Assembly: GCA_016800925.1 (NCBI GenBank) | Contig: JABCPU010000373.1 | Location: 1-64,000 of the forward strand | DNA: 64,000 nt | Origin: Suillus spraguei | Lineage: Eukaryota > Basidiomycota > Agaricomycetes > Boletales > Suillaceae | Reading direction: 5' to 3' | In this document: piece by piece, positions 45,035 through 55,102 of the stretch | Numbering within the stretch: the first letter of the stretch is position 1 | How the letters are laid out: each line of letters opens with the position of its first letter | Notes under the pieces: model-generated | What the model saw: only the letters and a program-made list of their open reading frames with translations | What the model was told of the DNA's origin: nothing | Database searches by the model: none | Position numbers and translations under genes: made by a program

Positions 45035-45965
45035 CGAACACGTCCGCAAAGAATGCAACACATGTGGAACAAGTGCAGTCTGAAGGCAAGTCTTCCATTA
45101 CATATGTAGTTTGGCGATTTTTAGCAACGTCGCTCAGTATTCCTTTGCTGGAAATGTCTGCAAAGAATGAGACAGATGTTCAATATATCTTCAACCATGT
45201 TGGCATTCTACAAATCAGCAGTGGCGTCCGGAAGAATGGCACGCATGAGGCAAACCTAAGTTGACCTGCATAGTTATAGGTAAACTGAGGGCACACCCGA
45301 GTTGACCTTCATAGTAATAGGTAAACTGAACGGCAAACACAAGTTGACGTTCATAGTTGTACGTCAATATGGCGATGAAAACCCGAGCTGACGTTCATAG
45401 TAGTATGTACACGGAACGGCAAACCCGAATTGAGGTTCATACCCAAACAGCAAACCCAATTGGAAGTTCATACTGCAACGGCAAACACCAGGTGACGTTC
45501 ATACCGACACCGCGGCAAACCCAAGTTGACGTTCATACCGGAACGGCAAGGCCTAGTTGACAATCATCCCGGAACGGCGGCACACCCATGTTCATGTGCG
45601 TACCGGAACGGCACACCCTAGTTGACATTCTTATTGGAACGACGGCAAACCAAACTTGACGTCCATACCTGCACGACAAAACCGAGGTGGGAACGGCACA
45701 CATGAGTGGATGTTCATACTTGCATGGCAAACCCAAGTTGACATTCATACTGGACAGGCAGACCCGAGTTGACAATCATATTGGAATCGCTGCAAACCCA
45801 TGTTGACGTTCATATTGGAACACCCGCAAACCCGAGTTGACAGTCATATCGGAACGGCAAACCCAAGTTGACGTTCATATTGGAACAGCGGCAAACCCGA
45901 ATTATCAGTCATATTGGAACGGTAGCAAATCAATGTTGATGTTCATACCCGAACGGCAATCCCAG
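45035..45965. repeat. 31-bp satellite, array B (inverted, about 22 units) and its flank
   Basis: Reverse complement of the array-A unit: GGCAAACCCAAGTTGACGTT plus CATACCGGAAC. 45,035-45,095 (CGTCCGCAAAGAATGCAACA, CTGAAGGCAAGTCTTCC) is the inverted copy of the unique flank 24,755-24,805. Array B is about one third the length of A. Confidence 0.85.
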
Positions 45966-46400
45966 GCACCAGGTCATCAAATCAAATAAGTGAATACATC
46001 TATGGTACCAAGGATGTCTACCGACTCCCTAATCGAGGCGGCGAAGGCACCGAGGCCACGCCCCGAAGGCACCATACCGGGATCACCCGGTCTGGGCCCA
46101 AAACGGGACCAGTTCGCACGTCACGTGAGCGACCTCACCCGATAAGGCGCGCCGAGGCTCACTTTCGCCAGCTAAGTTTTTACAGGCAGAGTAATGTATT
46201 GAAGAAGTTGTTGATTGTTTGATCACTGATTCCTGTTTACAGGAGAAATGCGAGAGAGAATGTGATTTGCCGGATGCAATGACACGCCGGCCGGCTGCAT
46301 TTCCTTTAGTAACAAACTGGCCAGGGCCCTGTCTACACCCGTAGCAATAGGAGAAATCCAATGTGCCTCATGTCATAATCCACCGGCCAGATTCTCCACC
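45966..46400. repeat. Mirror of 20,925-21,015 and 21,718-21,969
   Basis: 45,990-46,243 is the inverted copy of the 250-bp unit (GGATCACCCGGTCTGGGCCC, CACGTCACGTGAGCGACCTC). 46,250-46,400 is the inverted CCGGCCGG-rich unit. At this locus they are directly joined; at the other locus 700 bp of repeats separate them. Confidence 0.8.
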
Positions 46401-46830
46401 ACCTGGCCAGTGTGGTTACCACAACAGGAATCAAATCTGTTTCCCTTCGACTCCGCATATTCGAAACCTGCTGAACTACAGTTTTTGTCTATCGCAACAC
46501 ACGTTGGCATTCATTCACGGATGGATTCTGTGGAAGCTCACTGTAACTGATCTTTTCCAGATAATTGCTACAACAACATCAAGATCTGTGGATATTGGAC
46601 TGTGCATGGTTGAGCCGAGGTTTTTTTCTATAAAAACACACCTTGATATTCACTCATTGATAGTTTCTTTAGAAATTCACTGTAGCTGGTCTAGCGTGGT
46701 GGTTGCTACAGCAGAAATTCAGTCTGCTTCTCTTGCACTGTGCAGGATCGAAACCTGCCGATGATGAGGTTTTTCTATCGAAATACACCTTTAGATTCAC
46801 TCACCGATAGCTTCTTTTCATCGAAGTCGT
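46401..46830. repeat. Three-unit tandem repeat, about 144 bp
   Basis: TTTTTGTCTATCGCAACACA, TTTTTTTCTATAAAAACACA and TTTTTCTATCGAAATACACC mark equivalent points near 46,483, 46,622 and 46,766. Each is followed by a TTCACTCAYxGATxG-like word and a GCTACAGCAG-like word. The first unit is mirrored at 19,735-19,918. Confidence 0.65.
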
Positions 46831-46984
46831 TGTCCGCTTGAATGTGTGGATTGGGCCGCGGCTCAGGCCGCGCCAGGCCATCATTGACGGCTTTGGCCCG
46901 GCCTCTAGTTCTGTAAAGCCGGAGTCATCTCAAGCCAGGTCAAAGCTGTGGTTTTCAGGCTAAGTCGGGCGAGAACATCGGTAC

Positions 46985-49520
46985 GTGACTGGTATGGTGT
47001 ACGCGGAAGGCGCGGGACTAGATACCGAGAAACAATCCCTACCAGGGATGCGCACAGAAATCATATTCGAGATCACAGACTGGGTCAGGGGCCCCTGAGA
47101 CAATGTTCAGAGCGTGCTCTAACTATCTGGCCCTGCAGGCAAGGGCAAGTCAGCCATCGTGCATAAAATTGCTGACTTGTTCAGTAATGTGGGAAGGCTC
47201 GGTTCATGTTTCTGCTTGGATCATCAAAGAGATGCCGACATCGTCATGACAAGGTTTTTTTCACCATCGCGCGTGATCTGGCCGACCGCGATCCGGAGAT
47301 GAAATGAGCATTGGCAGAGGTAGTCAAAGATGCAAGTTGGCTCAAAACCATTATAGATATCGTCCAGCAGTGGGACAAGATTCTCATGAAACCGCTGGGA
47401 AAGCCGTCTCAGTCGATTGTAAGACCTGTCGTCATCATTATACACGCGCTGGACGAGAGTGGCGGAGTTAAGACATGGTCCCACCTTCTCTGGATTTGTG
47501 CAGGCAAACTAGGTGTTCACTGAATCACTGAACTCCGACTTCCAGATTATAATCACTTCTCGCCCGCTTTGCGACATCGAGGCTGAGCTTGCAGGTGCTC
47601 AGAATATCCGACGGATGTCCTTGGACGACATTCCATCAGCCACTGCAGAACGCGACATCCGTATTTACCTACCACAAGAGCTGGAAGGGATCTCGGATTT
47701 TGGGGACAGAGAATTCACAACCTTGGCTGGAAAAGCTGATGGACTTTTCACGTGGGCACATATCGCTTGTGAATCCATCAAAGCACCCCCTACTGGCTCA
47801 TCTCCAATCAAGTCCTTCCATGCTGTAATGTCCCGCAGTCCTGTTGATCGGGCAAGGTTGTTAGATGATATTTATCAGCTCATTTTGATAGAAATAATGC
47901 CAGACGATAAATCTATGCACACTGTGTCTTGTGACAAACAACTAGTGAGATTTCGTTCTGTGATGAGACAAATCCTTGGTTCAGCAGAACCCCTTTCTTT
48001 GGAGTCCCTGAATGGGATGGTAAAGCATTTTCCAGGCGACAGTGAACATTACAAGTGCAAGTCATGGTCGAACATATGGGATCGCTCCTCAGTGGCACGA
48101 CCAACTCCTCTACCCCCATCCGACTCGTTCATGCCTCCTTCCACGATTTCCTTACGGACCCTGGATCCAGTGGAGATTTCTTCGTTGAAGTGTCAAAGGT
48201 ACAATGAGACCTTGCTTTCGCATCACTTGGAGTGATGAAAGATGGACTTTCATTCAATATCTGCGGTTTAAAATCATCTTATCTCTCCCACTCTGAAGAT
48301 CCCCAGACTACGAGAACGAGTTGAAAAGAGCATTCCCCCACGCCTATCTTATGCTTGCCGATTTTGGCCTGTCCACATAAAGTAACTGACTTCGATCCGG
48401 AACTCGCCGAAGATCTTCAATCATTCTTTGACCATGAGTGACTGCTCTTCTGGATTAAAGTCCTTGGCATTATCAATGCGCTCAGCGGGGCAGTTCCCGC
48501 CCTTCCAGTTATTGCCAAGTGGTTAAAGGTGAGCTCATAGTTAGCGAGTGTTAGATAACATACTCATGTGCGAGGGCAATTACAGGGTCACACCGGATAC
48601 AAAAACGCTTCGTCTGCTGAATTGAGAGATTTATTCAAGTCTTCGGCGGTATGATCTTGTATAGCACACCTCATCTCTATGTATCAGCATTGCCATTCTC
48701 GCCTGTCAACTCTGCACTATCCAGAACGTTTTCTGCACGGTTTCCCAACTCTCTTCGTGTCGCATCTGGCGTGATATCAACTGGACGGCTGTTCAGACTG
48801 TGATCAATGGACACACTTGCGACGTCAACTCAGTCTCGTTCTCACTGGATAAGACTCGTATTGCAACTGGATCTCTTGATGGCACTGTGAGACTGTGGGA
48901 TGCAGCGGCAGGGCGGCCAGTAGGCAAACCCTTGCTGGGGCACACTGACTCAGTTACCTCAGTTTCTTTCTCACTAGATGGGACAAACATTGTGTCTGGC
49001 CCGTACGACGAGACTGTCCGTCTGTGGGATGTAGTAATATGGCAGCCCGTTGGTGATTCCTTACGTGGGCACACTTGCAGTATTTTATCAGTCGTTCTCG
49101 CCAAACGGAACTCACATCATGACAGGTTCGGCGGAGAAGACTGTCTGAATGAGGGATGTAGCAACATGGAAACCAATTGGTCAACCCTTGGAGGGGCCCA
49201 CTGATTGGGTCAGATCAGTCTCATTCTCGCCGGACAGTGGGACTCACATCATTTCCGGTTCAAATGATAAGACTGTGCGGCTATGGGAAGTAGCGACAGG
49301 GCAGCCCGCTGGTGGGCCCCTGGTGGGATACACTCGTGTGGTTACATCAGTCTCGTTCTCTCCAGGTGGGGCTCGCATCGCGACTGGTTCTGTGGATATC
49401 ACTGTCCGGTTGTGGGATGTAGAACAGACTTTAGTGCTGCCGTGGTCCGGTCCGGTCCGGTTCAGAGGCAATAAGGTTATGCGATTACCCGTTTCGAGAT
49501 ACCACCGATAACGGGCTCGA
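46985..49520 (+). pseudogene. NACHT-WD40 (NLR-like) receptor pseudogene
   Basis: Order of parts on the plus strand: NACHT NTPase with Walker A GPAGKGKSA (about 47,131-47,157) and Walker B-like VVIIIHALDESGG (about 47,428-47,466, followed by the sensor-like IIITSRP at 47,548-47,568); a helical region (47,570-48,050); a linker (DFDPELAEDLQSFFDHE); a 56-bp GTGAGC...ACAG intron (about 48,530-48,585); and five WD40 blades (48,806-49,470). Such STAND proteins act in fungal nonself recognition and regulated cell death. Lesions: TGA at about 47,096 and TAA at about 47,122 just before Walker A, frame changes near 47,250, 47,510 and 48,070, TGA at about 47,306, TGA in the linker (48,441), and the blade 3 frame change and TGA. 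No N-terminal effector domain was found. It is clearly dead. The other copy at 15,700-16,556 keeps only the blades. Confidence 0.8.
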
Positions 49521-50092
49521 GCATATCTGTGGATCAAAATCCTGTGTGCTACGGCTAATGTATCTGATAGCCGTGGTGGTGCTCTCGTCCAAGCCGGTCG
49601 AGAACAGTCACGAACTTCTTCGGACGCTACCTTTGAGCGCGAGCGGATGGCAACTTAGTCAAAGTCAGACTGCTGATTCCATTAGCATACATGTATGTTA
49701 AACTGATGCTCACAGCCAACAAGATTGTGCACACCCAATATGCATGACAAATGTGCTGGCAATCAAAGACAAAAGACAGACTTTATTAGCATACATGTAT
49801 GTTCAATCATTGCACATGACCAATGCACATTGGTGTGATCTTATTAGCATACACCTAGTACTAGATTTTGTTCTTCACTAACATAAGCGTATGTCACCCT
49901 TTATCAGGCGCCCGCCTGTGTCCGGACTACTAAAATCAGCCATAACTTCCAAGGCGTGCTTCCTGGCACAAGACCTTGCTTCTGGAAGATAAAGTAAGAT
50001 GACGTTCATGTGGTCTTCTTGTTATCTCCAGGAGAGTATTTATCTGTGTTGTTTCTTGTGCGATATGCTGAAGCGTTTGTTGATACCCTGCC
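49521..50092. other. Upstream region of the dihydropyrimidinase gene
   Basis: The homology to the inverted WD40 copy ends at about 49,530. The rest is non-repetitive at window scale apart from three ATTAGCATAC words described separately. It probably contains the promoter and 5' leader of the next gene. Confidence 0.5.
49681..49860. promoter_or_regulatory. Repeated palindrome CATACATGTATG upstream of dihydropyrimidinase
   Basis: ATTAGCATACATGTATGTT occurs at 49,681-49,699 and again at 49,785-49,803, each with the perfect 12-bp palindrome CATACATGTATG. A partial third copy (ATTAGCATACACCTAG) starts at 49,843. They lie 240-410 bp before the start codon, the spacing expected of a dimeric transcription-factor site. 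No factor can be named; this could also be a small decayed repeat. Confidence 0.35.
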
Positions 50093-51837
50093 ATGGATTT
50101 TGACCTCGTCATTCGCAATGGTACAGTCGTCACTGCATCGGACATTTGGGAGTCTTGTGATATTGGAATCAAAGTACGAACACCACCTACTATTGTGTTC
50201 GAGTGTTACTGATGTGTCACTGTCCATGTCAGGATGGAACCATTGTCGTTATAGGTCCTTGTCTTCCAGCTGCACCCGGTGCACAAGAGATTGACGCTGA
50301 AGGGGCTTTTATAACTCCTGGAGGAGTCGATGCTCATGTTCATCTGAGCCAGGTGAGTAAATCTCATCATCTTCTGCTCAGACACTTATCATGTTGTGCA
50401 GTTTTTCGAAGCTACCGTTGGTGTAGACATTGATCACTCTATCATTACGAATGGGGTTGTCCCCGATCCCGAAAACTTTGTCGGTGACACTTTCATTACG
50501 GGAACGCGCAGTGCGGTCGCTGGAGGAACGACAACAGTAATCACGTTCGCTTCTCAAATGAAAAAGGATGAGAGTATCATTACTGTTATCGAGGACTATC
50601 ACAAACTCGCCAAGGACCAATCCTATTGCGACTACGCTTTCCATGTCATCATCACCAATCCGACGCCCCAAATCGTCGAAAATGAATTCCCGCGGATGGT
50701 GGATGAGTACGGAATCACGAGTGTGAAGTTGTATATGACATACAAACCATTGAGACTTCTGGATTACCAGATTCTCGATGTCATGTATTCCGCTCGGAAA
50801 CTTGGTATCACGACGATGGTGCACGCTGAGAATGCTGATGTTATTGACTGGATGACGCAGCATCTGGAGCAGAAGCTCATGACTCATCCTTATCACCATG
50901 GCACATCTCGACCTCCGATCGTGGAGGCTGAGGCTACCGTGAGTTTATCGTGTACTTCATTTGAAATGACATATTCATATTATATTAGAACCGTGTCATT
51001 TGTTTGGCTGAACTCATGGATACACCGATCCTGCTCGTACATATATCCGGTGGGCCTGCCGCAACACACATCCGCAATGCACAAACGAGGCTGCTTCCTA
51101 TCTACGGTGAAACATGTCCCCAGTACATGTTCCTTCTCGCCGATGCGATGCGAAAGGGGGACTTTGAAGGTACTGACTCGTCTGCTATATTCTGCTAACC
51201 TTTGTCTTACCTGCTTTATGCAGGAGCCAAGTGTGTATGCTCACCTCCAATCCGGGAGGACAAGGCCGACCAAGACGCCATGTGGGCTGGGGTCAAGAAC
51301 GGAACATTCACCATTGTTTCTTCAGACCATTCCCCTACCAAATTCAATCATCCAAATGGAAAGCAGCGCGGGCTCAAAGACGGAAACCTTCCATACGGCA
51401 AATTCCGCCTCATCCCCAATGGGCTGCCTGGTGTCGAAACTCGTGTTCCTCTTCTTTTCTCTGGCGGCGTCCTCTCCGGGCGCATCTCCCCACAGAAATT
51501 TGTCGAGGTCACATCGACAAACCCAGCTAAGCTGTATGGATTGAAGAAAAAGGGCAGCATTGCCCCTGGCTTCGATGCTGATCTAGTTGTCTGGTACCCG
51601 CAAATGAAGTTCCAGTCATTCACGCTCACGAACGACATGTTACACCATGCTGTCGACTATACACCGTTTGAGGGTATTGAGCTCAAGAACTGGCCGAGGT
51701 ACACGATTATCAGAGGTAAGGTGGTGTTCAGCCATGGGGAGGTGGTTGGGGAGATGGAGTACGGTCAGTACATCCGGAGGCAGAAGAGTCTACTTCCAGG
51801 ACCAAGAGACGTTTGGTTGAGCGAATGGCGGCCTTAA
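50093..51837 (+). CDS. PYD2: Dihydropyrimidinase, five exons
   Basis: Amidohydrolase that opens 5,6-dihydrouracil or dihydrothymine to the N-carbamoyl beta-amino acid, step two of reductive pyrimidine degradation; a binuclear zinc enzyme, normally a cytosolic tetramer. Exons: 50,093-50,173, 50,233-50,352, 50,402-50,938, 50,989-51,169 and 51,224-51,837. Introns are 59, 49, 50 and 54 bp with GT...AG ends. The product is 510 aa, the usual length. All metal ligands are seen: HVH (62, 64), the carbamylated Lys in TSVKLYMTYK (176), His in HAEN (208), His in HISGG (264) and Asp in SSDHSP (341). The start is the first ATG in frame, giving DFDLVIRNGTVVT, the typical small beta-sandwich strand. No lesion is seen. 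A related hydantoinase specificity cannot be excluded. It sits alone among repeats and pseudogenes. Confidence 0.9.
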
Positions 51838-52149
51838 ACTTGGTACGCGAAGCACCAGAACCATGAATTGTCGCAATCTAATTTCCGAATCTCATGCTTC
51901 CATTTATATCTAGCTACACTGTGTTCACCATGTAATATAGCCTGTACAAGTTGAATTATGCACTTTCAATTGAATTCGATTATCGCCATCACCGTCGTAA
52001 AGCCATAAAGGTTGATTTTCTATGCAAATGACATGATAATATGATGCATAGAATTGTCAGGATAGTACAGTTGAATGGATCCGAACTTGACATAACTGGA
52101 AGCGAATTTGCCACCATGCTCCAGGAAGAATTTCTTGCAAATGGTCTCG
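51838..52149. other. Downstream region of dihydropyrimidinase
   Basis: Probable 3' UTR and terminator region: AT-rich after the stop, with no canonical AATAAA seen close by. The right end grades into an R170 fragment (CCATGAGCCGAAGAGTCTAT at about 52,160). No other gene. Confidence 0.4.
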
Positions 52150-53492
52150 GACCAACCTTCCATGAGCCGAAGAGTCTATCATCCAGGGGATTCTTAATTA
52201 ACCAGGGGTCCTCAGTGCTCTGTAAGTAACTGTTTTATCAATCGATTACTCTGGCTGTAAAAACTTTGTGGGGGACAATGTGACAATCATATTGGCGCTA
52301 GGTCCGCTGAGCTGAGTAATGTATTGATGAAACAGTTAATTGTTTGATCAATGACCCCTGAGTAATTAAGAATCCCCCAGGATGATAGACTCGGCGAATC
52401 CTATCTCCGGTATGTACATGCATGTAGGCCAAGCACAGTCTACCAGATGTACTGACGTGCCGGCCGGAGTATCTTCTCATATTATGGAACCGGCCAGCAC
52501 ACTATTCACGAGCTGTAGCTGACAGAGCGCTGGTCAGCTGTGATAAAATTATTGATCCCAGCGCTGATTAGTGCCAGGCAATCTTGGGGTTCTTCGAAGA
52601 GAACTTTACCATTGATGGCGAAAGCTCAGGGTTGCCATAAGCGGAGAATCAATCTTGGGGTTCTTCGAAGAGAACTTGACCATAAATGGTCCGTTTGGTG
52701 CATAGTACCTTGACTCTCGACATGCTACACACACGGCAGGTCTTATTACATGTAGCCTCCACAGCGCATGCGCCTTATTACATACCGAGAATCAGGGTCG
52801 TGTCAGTGGAAGGAAAGAAGATGTCAATGCCTCGCAAGCCTGGATAAAGACCAAGTGATTTACCCTGAGCAGAACTCTGACGCGAGCGGTTTGAGTGCAG
52901 GCGGATGCTGGCGCATGTTGGATGAATAATGCTCTATATAGAGCTGATGTGCAGGCATGGTGTACCTGCAAGAAGGATGCCAATTCTGTTAGAATCCGTG
53001 TCCGGTAGCCCCTATCTGAAGAAGATAGAGATATCCGGAAATGATATCGGGATGTATTTCCGGTCATGTGACCTGTCATCCGGATTAGGTTGCTCCTCTT
53101 AATCACCGGACTACCTGTCAAGTAGCGGAGTAGACTAACACTCATGCATAGTAATGATAGCATAGTGTACAGCTACTTACTCCAGACTCCGTCATATCAT
53201 TGGAGATGATGGCGGAGAACATATTGAGCATATAAACAACATGTAAACTACAAGTTAAATCGTCGAAATAAGAAATATATTTTGTACCAAAGTTGCTATA
53301 AACCGGATTTCCAATCCGTTCCGGTTCTTAACATAGTCCGCTAGTCCGGACCCGTATTTCCGGAATGCCTGCGGAAAACATCTCGGAAACCTCCTCCGGA
53401 AATCCTTCGGATTCCTTTTGGAAACATTATCGGAAACTCATCCGGACGCCCTCCGGATTCTTTCCCCCTATCCTCCGGCTATAATCTTATCA
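52150..53492. repeat. Direct duplicate of 17,935-19,237
   Basis: About 1.34 kb in the same orientation and almost the same order as 17,935-19,237: R170 piece, GTTTTATCAATxGATTACTC, CGCTAGGTCCGCTGAGCTGA, GCTCTATATAGAGC, then the LTR. This copy has an extra 80-bp or so direct repeat (TCTTCGAAGAGAACTT twice, 52,590-52,680). It also has many single-base losses around 52,790-52,990 relative to the first. Its right end coincides with the LTR end. Confidence 0.8.
52987..53492. mobile_element. LTR, second copy, lacking the right target-site repeat
   Basis: Starts TGTTAGAATCCG after AATTC (52,982-52,986), as in the copy at 18,712, and ends AATCTTATCA at 53,492. The following bases are CACAG, not AATTC. 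The left flank was therefore duplicated together with the LTR and the right side was replaced, meaning that this is a duplicate of the same insertion and not a new one. Confidence 0.75.
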
Positions 53493-53519
53493 CACAGTCA
53501 CTACGTATGTGCGCACTGA

Positions 53520-54300
53520 TGCACATAATAGTGATGCTAGAAAGCCAGACCACCTTGCTCTACTTCCAAGGCTTCCACTTCTCAGAACCTTCCTAGTAAG
53601 TTAAGTGTTTCCATTGGCCTCCGAACACCCTGTGCGACAATTCTAATGTGTCATAGTATAGATTTATTCCCACTACCATAAGGGAGTGGGTTATATCATG
53701 TTTTACCACTGGAACCTCATTCAGACCGGCGGTCTTCCTGCATGTGTTGCTTTGAACCTTGAATCGTATCCTTCCCTCGTCTTCTTCGATTTTTCGCTTA
53801 AATCCCCATGGCCGTACTCTCACCGTCGGTGTCGAGTTGGAGGTCGTGGTGTTATGTTTGGGATGAACTGGATTGCTGCATGGCCACCGTTTTGTGGGAA
53901 GATGAGACTCCCGTCTCCACTCCTCTATGTCTAGCCTTCAATGTGGTGATAGTGTCCCGTTGTCCTCGTTTTTTAGTATCTGCTGATTGCCTTCTGTGTT
54001 TCTAGAAACTCCGTGTATACTTGTTGGTAATGTCAATCATATTGAACCTGCTGCTAATGATAGTGAATTAGAATTATCTCAGTCTTCGTCCCTCGTCGGG
54101 GCAATTGTATTGTCTCGTAGACGTTCAGACTCAAATTGTATTGTCCATGTCATCTCTTTCGGGCCGTATCGATCAAGGTTCCTATAAGTTTTCAACTTGG
54201 GAAGTCTCGTGAGTCGCCAAGTGGAAGAGTTAAAGACTTGAACCTGGCCGGTGTGGTTACCACAACAGAATCAAAATTCCGCTTCTAATTTAGGATTTTC
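53520..54300 (+). mobile_element. Dispersed repeat TE-R, copy 4
   Basis: Opposite orientation to copies 1-3 and the longest: tail (CTACTTCCAAGGCTTCCACT, about 53,560), body, GTTTCTAGAAACTCCGTG, GAATTAGAATTATCTCAGTC, then GTTTTCAACTTGGGAAGTCT and GGCCGGTGTGGTTACCACAA. Frames on either strand are short. The ends are not defined by terminal repeats. Confidence 0.65.
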
Positions 54301-54609
54301 TCGTTCATCTTTGTTTCTCAACTCACTCACAGCATATCTGGCTTCGGTTTTTCTTGTTTGCCATCAGTCCGACAATCGAATATCGCAACCTTTCACCATA
54401 CAATAACTTTCAGGTCCAAGGCCTCCCGATCCCTCACCTTATGACTCACTGTAGACCAGTATCAAGAGTCTACAAATCTGGTGCGTCTCTGTGAATCTTT
54501 GCAACTCGCTGATGATATCAATAATTTGTAGCTACTAATACATGTTTGTAGTCTATTTTGAATACATATCCGCACAATGCCGCAACCTCCAGCTACTGTA
54601 ATTCTTTCA
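54301..54609. other. Spacer, nothing recognised
   Basis: About 300 bp of anonymous AT-rich sequence between TE-R copy 4 and the ACCGTA island. Confidence 0.4.
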
Positions 54610-54790
54610 CCTCCCGTATGACCGTATTGGCCGGCCATATGTCTGTAAAGTGACCCGTACCGTACCGTCGAGAGATTTGAGCCAGCCGTATGTCATACGG
54701 TACGATACGGGTGGTACTCGTAAGGGCACCGTAACTTGTACGGTCATAACCGTATACGGTTACAGTGACCAGCCCTCCCACTCACTCCCT
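54610..54790. repeat. ACCGTA/TACGGT palindrome-rich island
   Basis: Contains perfect palindromes AACCGTATACGGTT (54,748-54,761) and CCGTATGTCATACGG (about 54,688-54,702), plus many CCGTA, TACGG and CCCGTACCG words. Similar in style to 8,228-8,345. It may be a short non-autonomous element or a self-pairing sequence. Not tandem. Confidence 0.55.
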
Positions 54791-55102
54791 TGACAAGGTG
54801 GTCAACCATTGTACCAGTGAGTGAGGAGTATTGAAAAGTTGCGCTTGGAAAACTTATGGGTCAGTGCTCCTGAGTCAGCGTCTAGATTGAGTCCCTGACA
54901 TAATCCGCACGACTTGGAGTCTAATTAGATTGTCCTGGAACAGCTTTATAATAGATCAGATAACGCTCCAGTCCAGACGCCCGAGAATATTCTTGAGTCA
55001 AAATGTTCATTATTATGGGTCCTAAAAAGTACCAGGTCAAGCGACCACATTTTGTAGTGAGTACGCTAATGTAGATATAAAGGGTATCAATGAAGCACAT
55101 GT
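54791..55102. other. Spacer before the HET-type gene, nothing recognised
   Basis: Anonymous sequence of about 310 bp; it could include the 3' UTR of the minus-strand gene. Confidence 0.35.

Noticed and set aside
50378..50899. 173-codon minus-strand frame inside dihydropyrimidinase exon 3
   Set aside because: Antisense of an exon with intact catalytic motifs; no independent support.
51231..51530. 99-codon plus-strand frame overlapping dihydropyrimidinase exon 5
   Set aside because: Out-of-frame shadow of the real exon.
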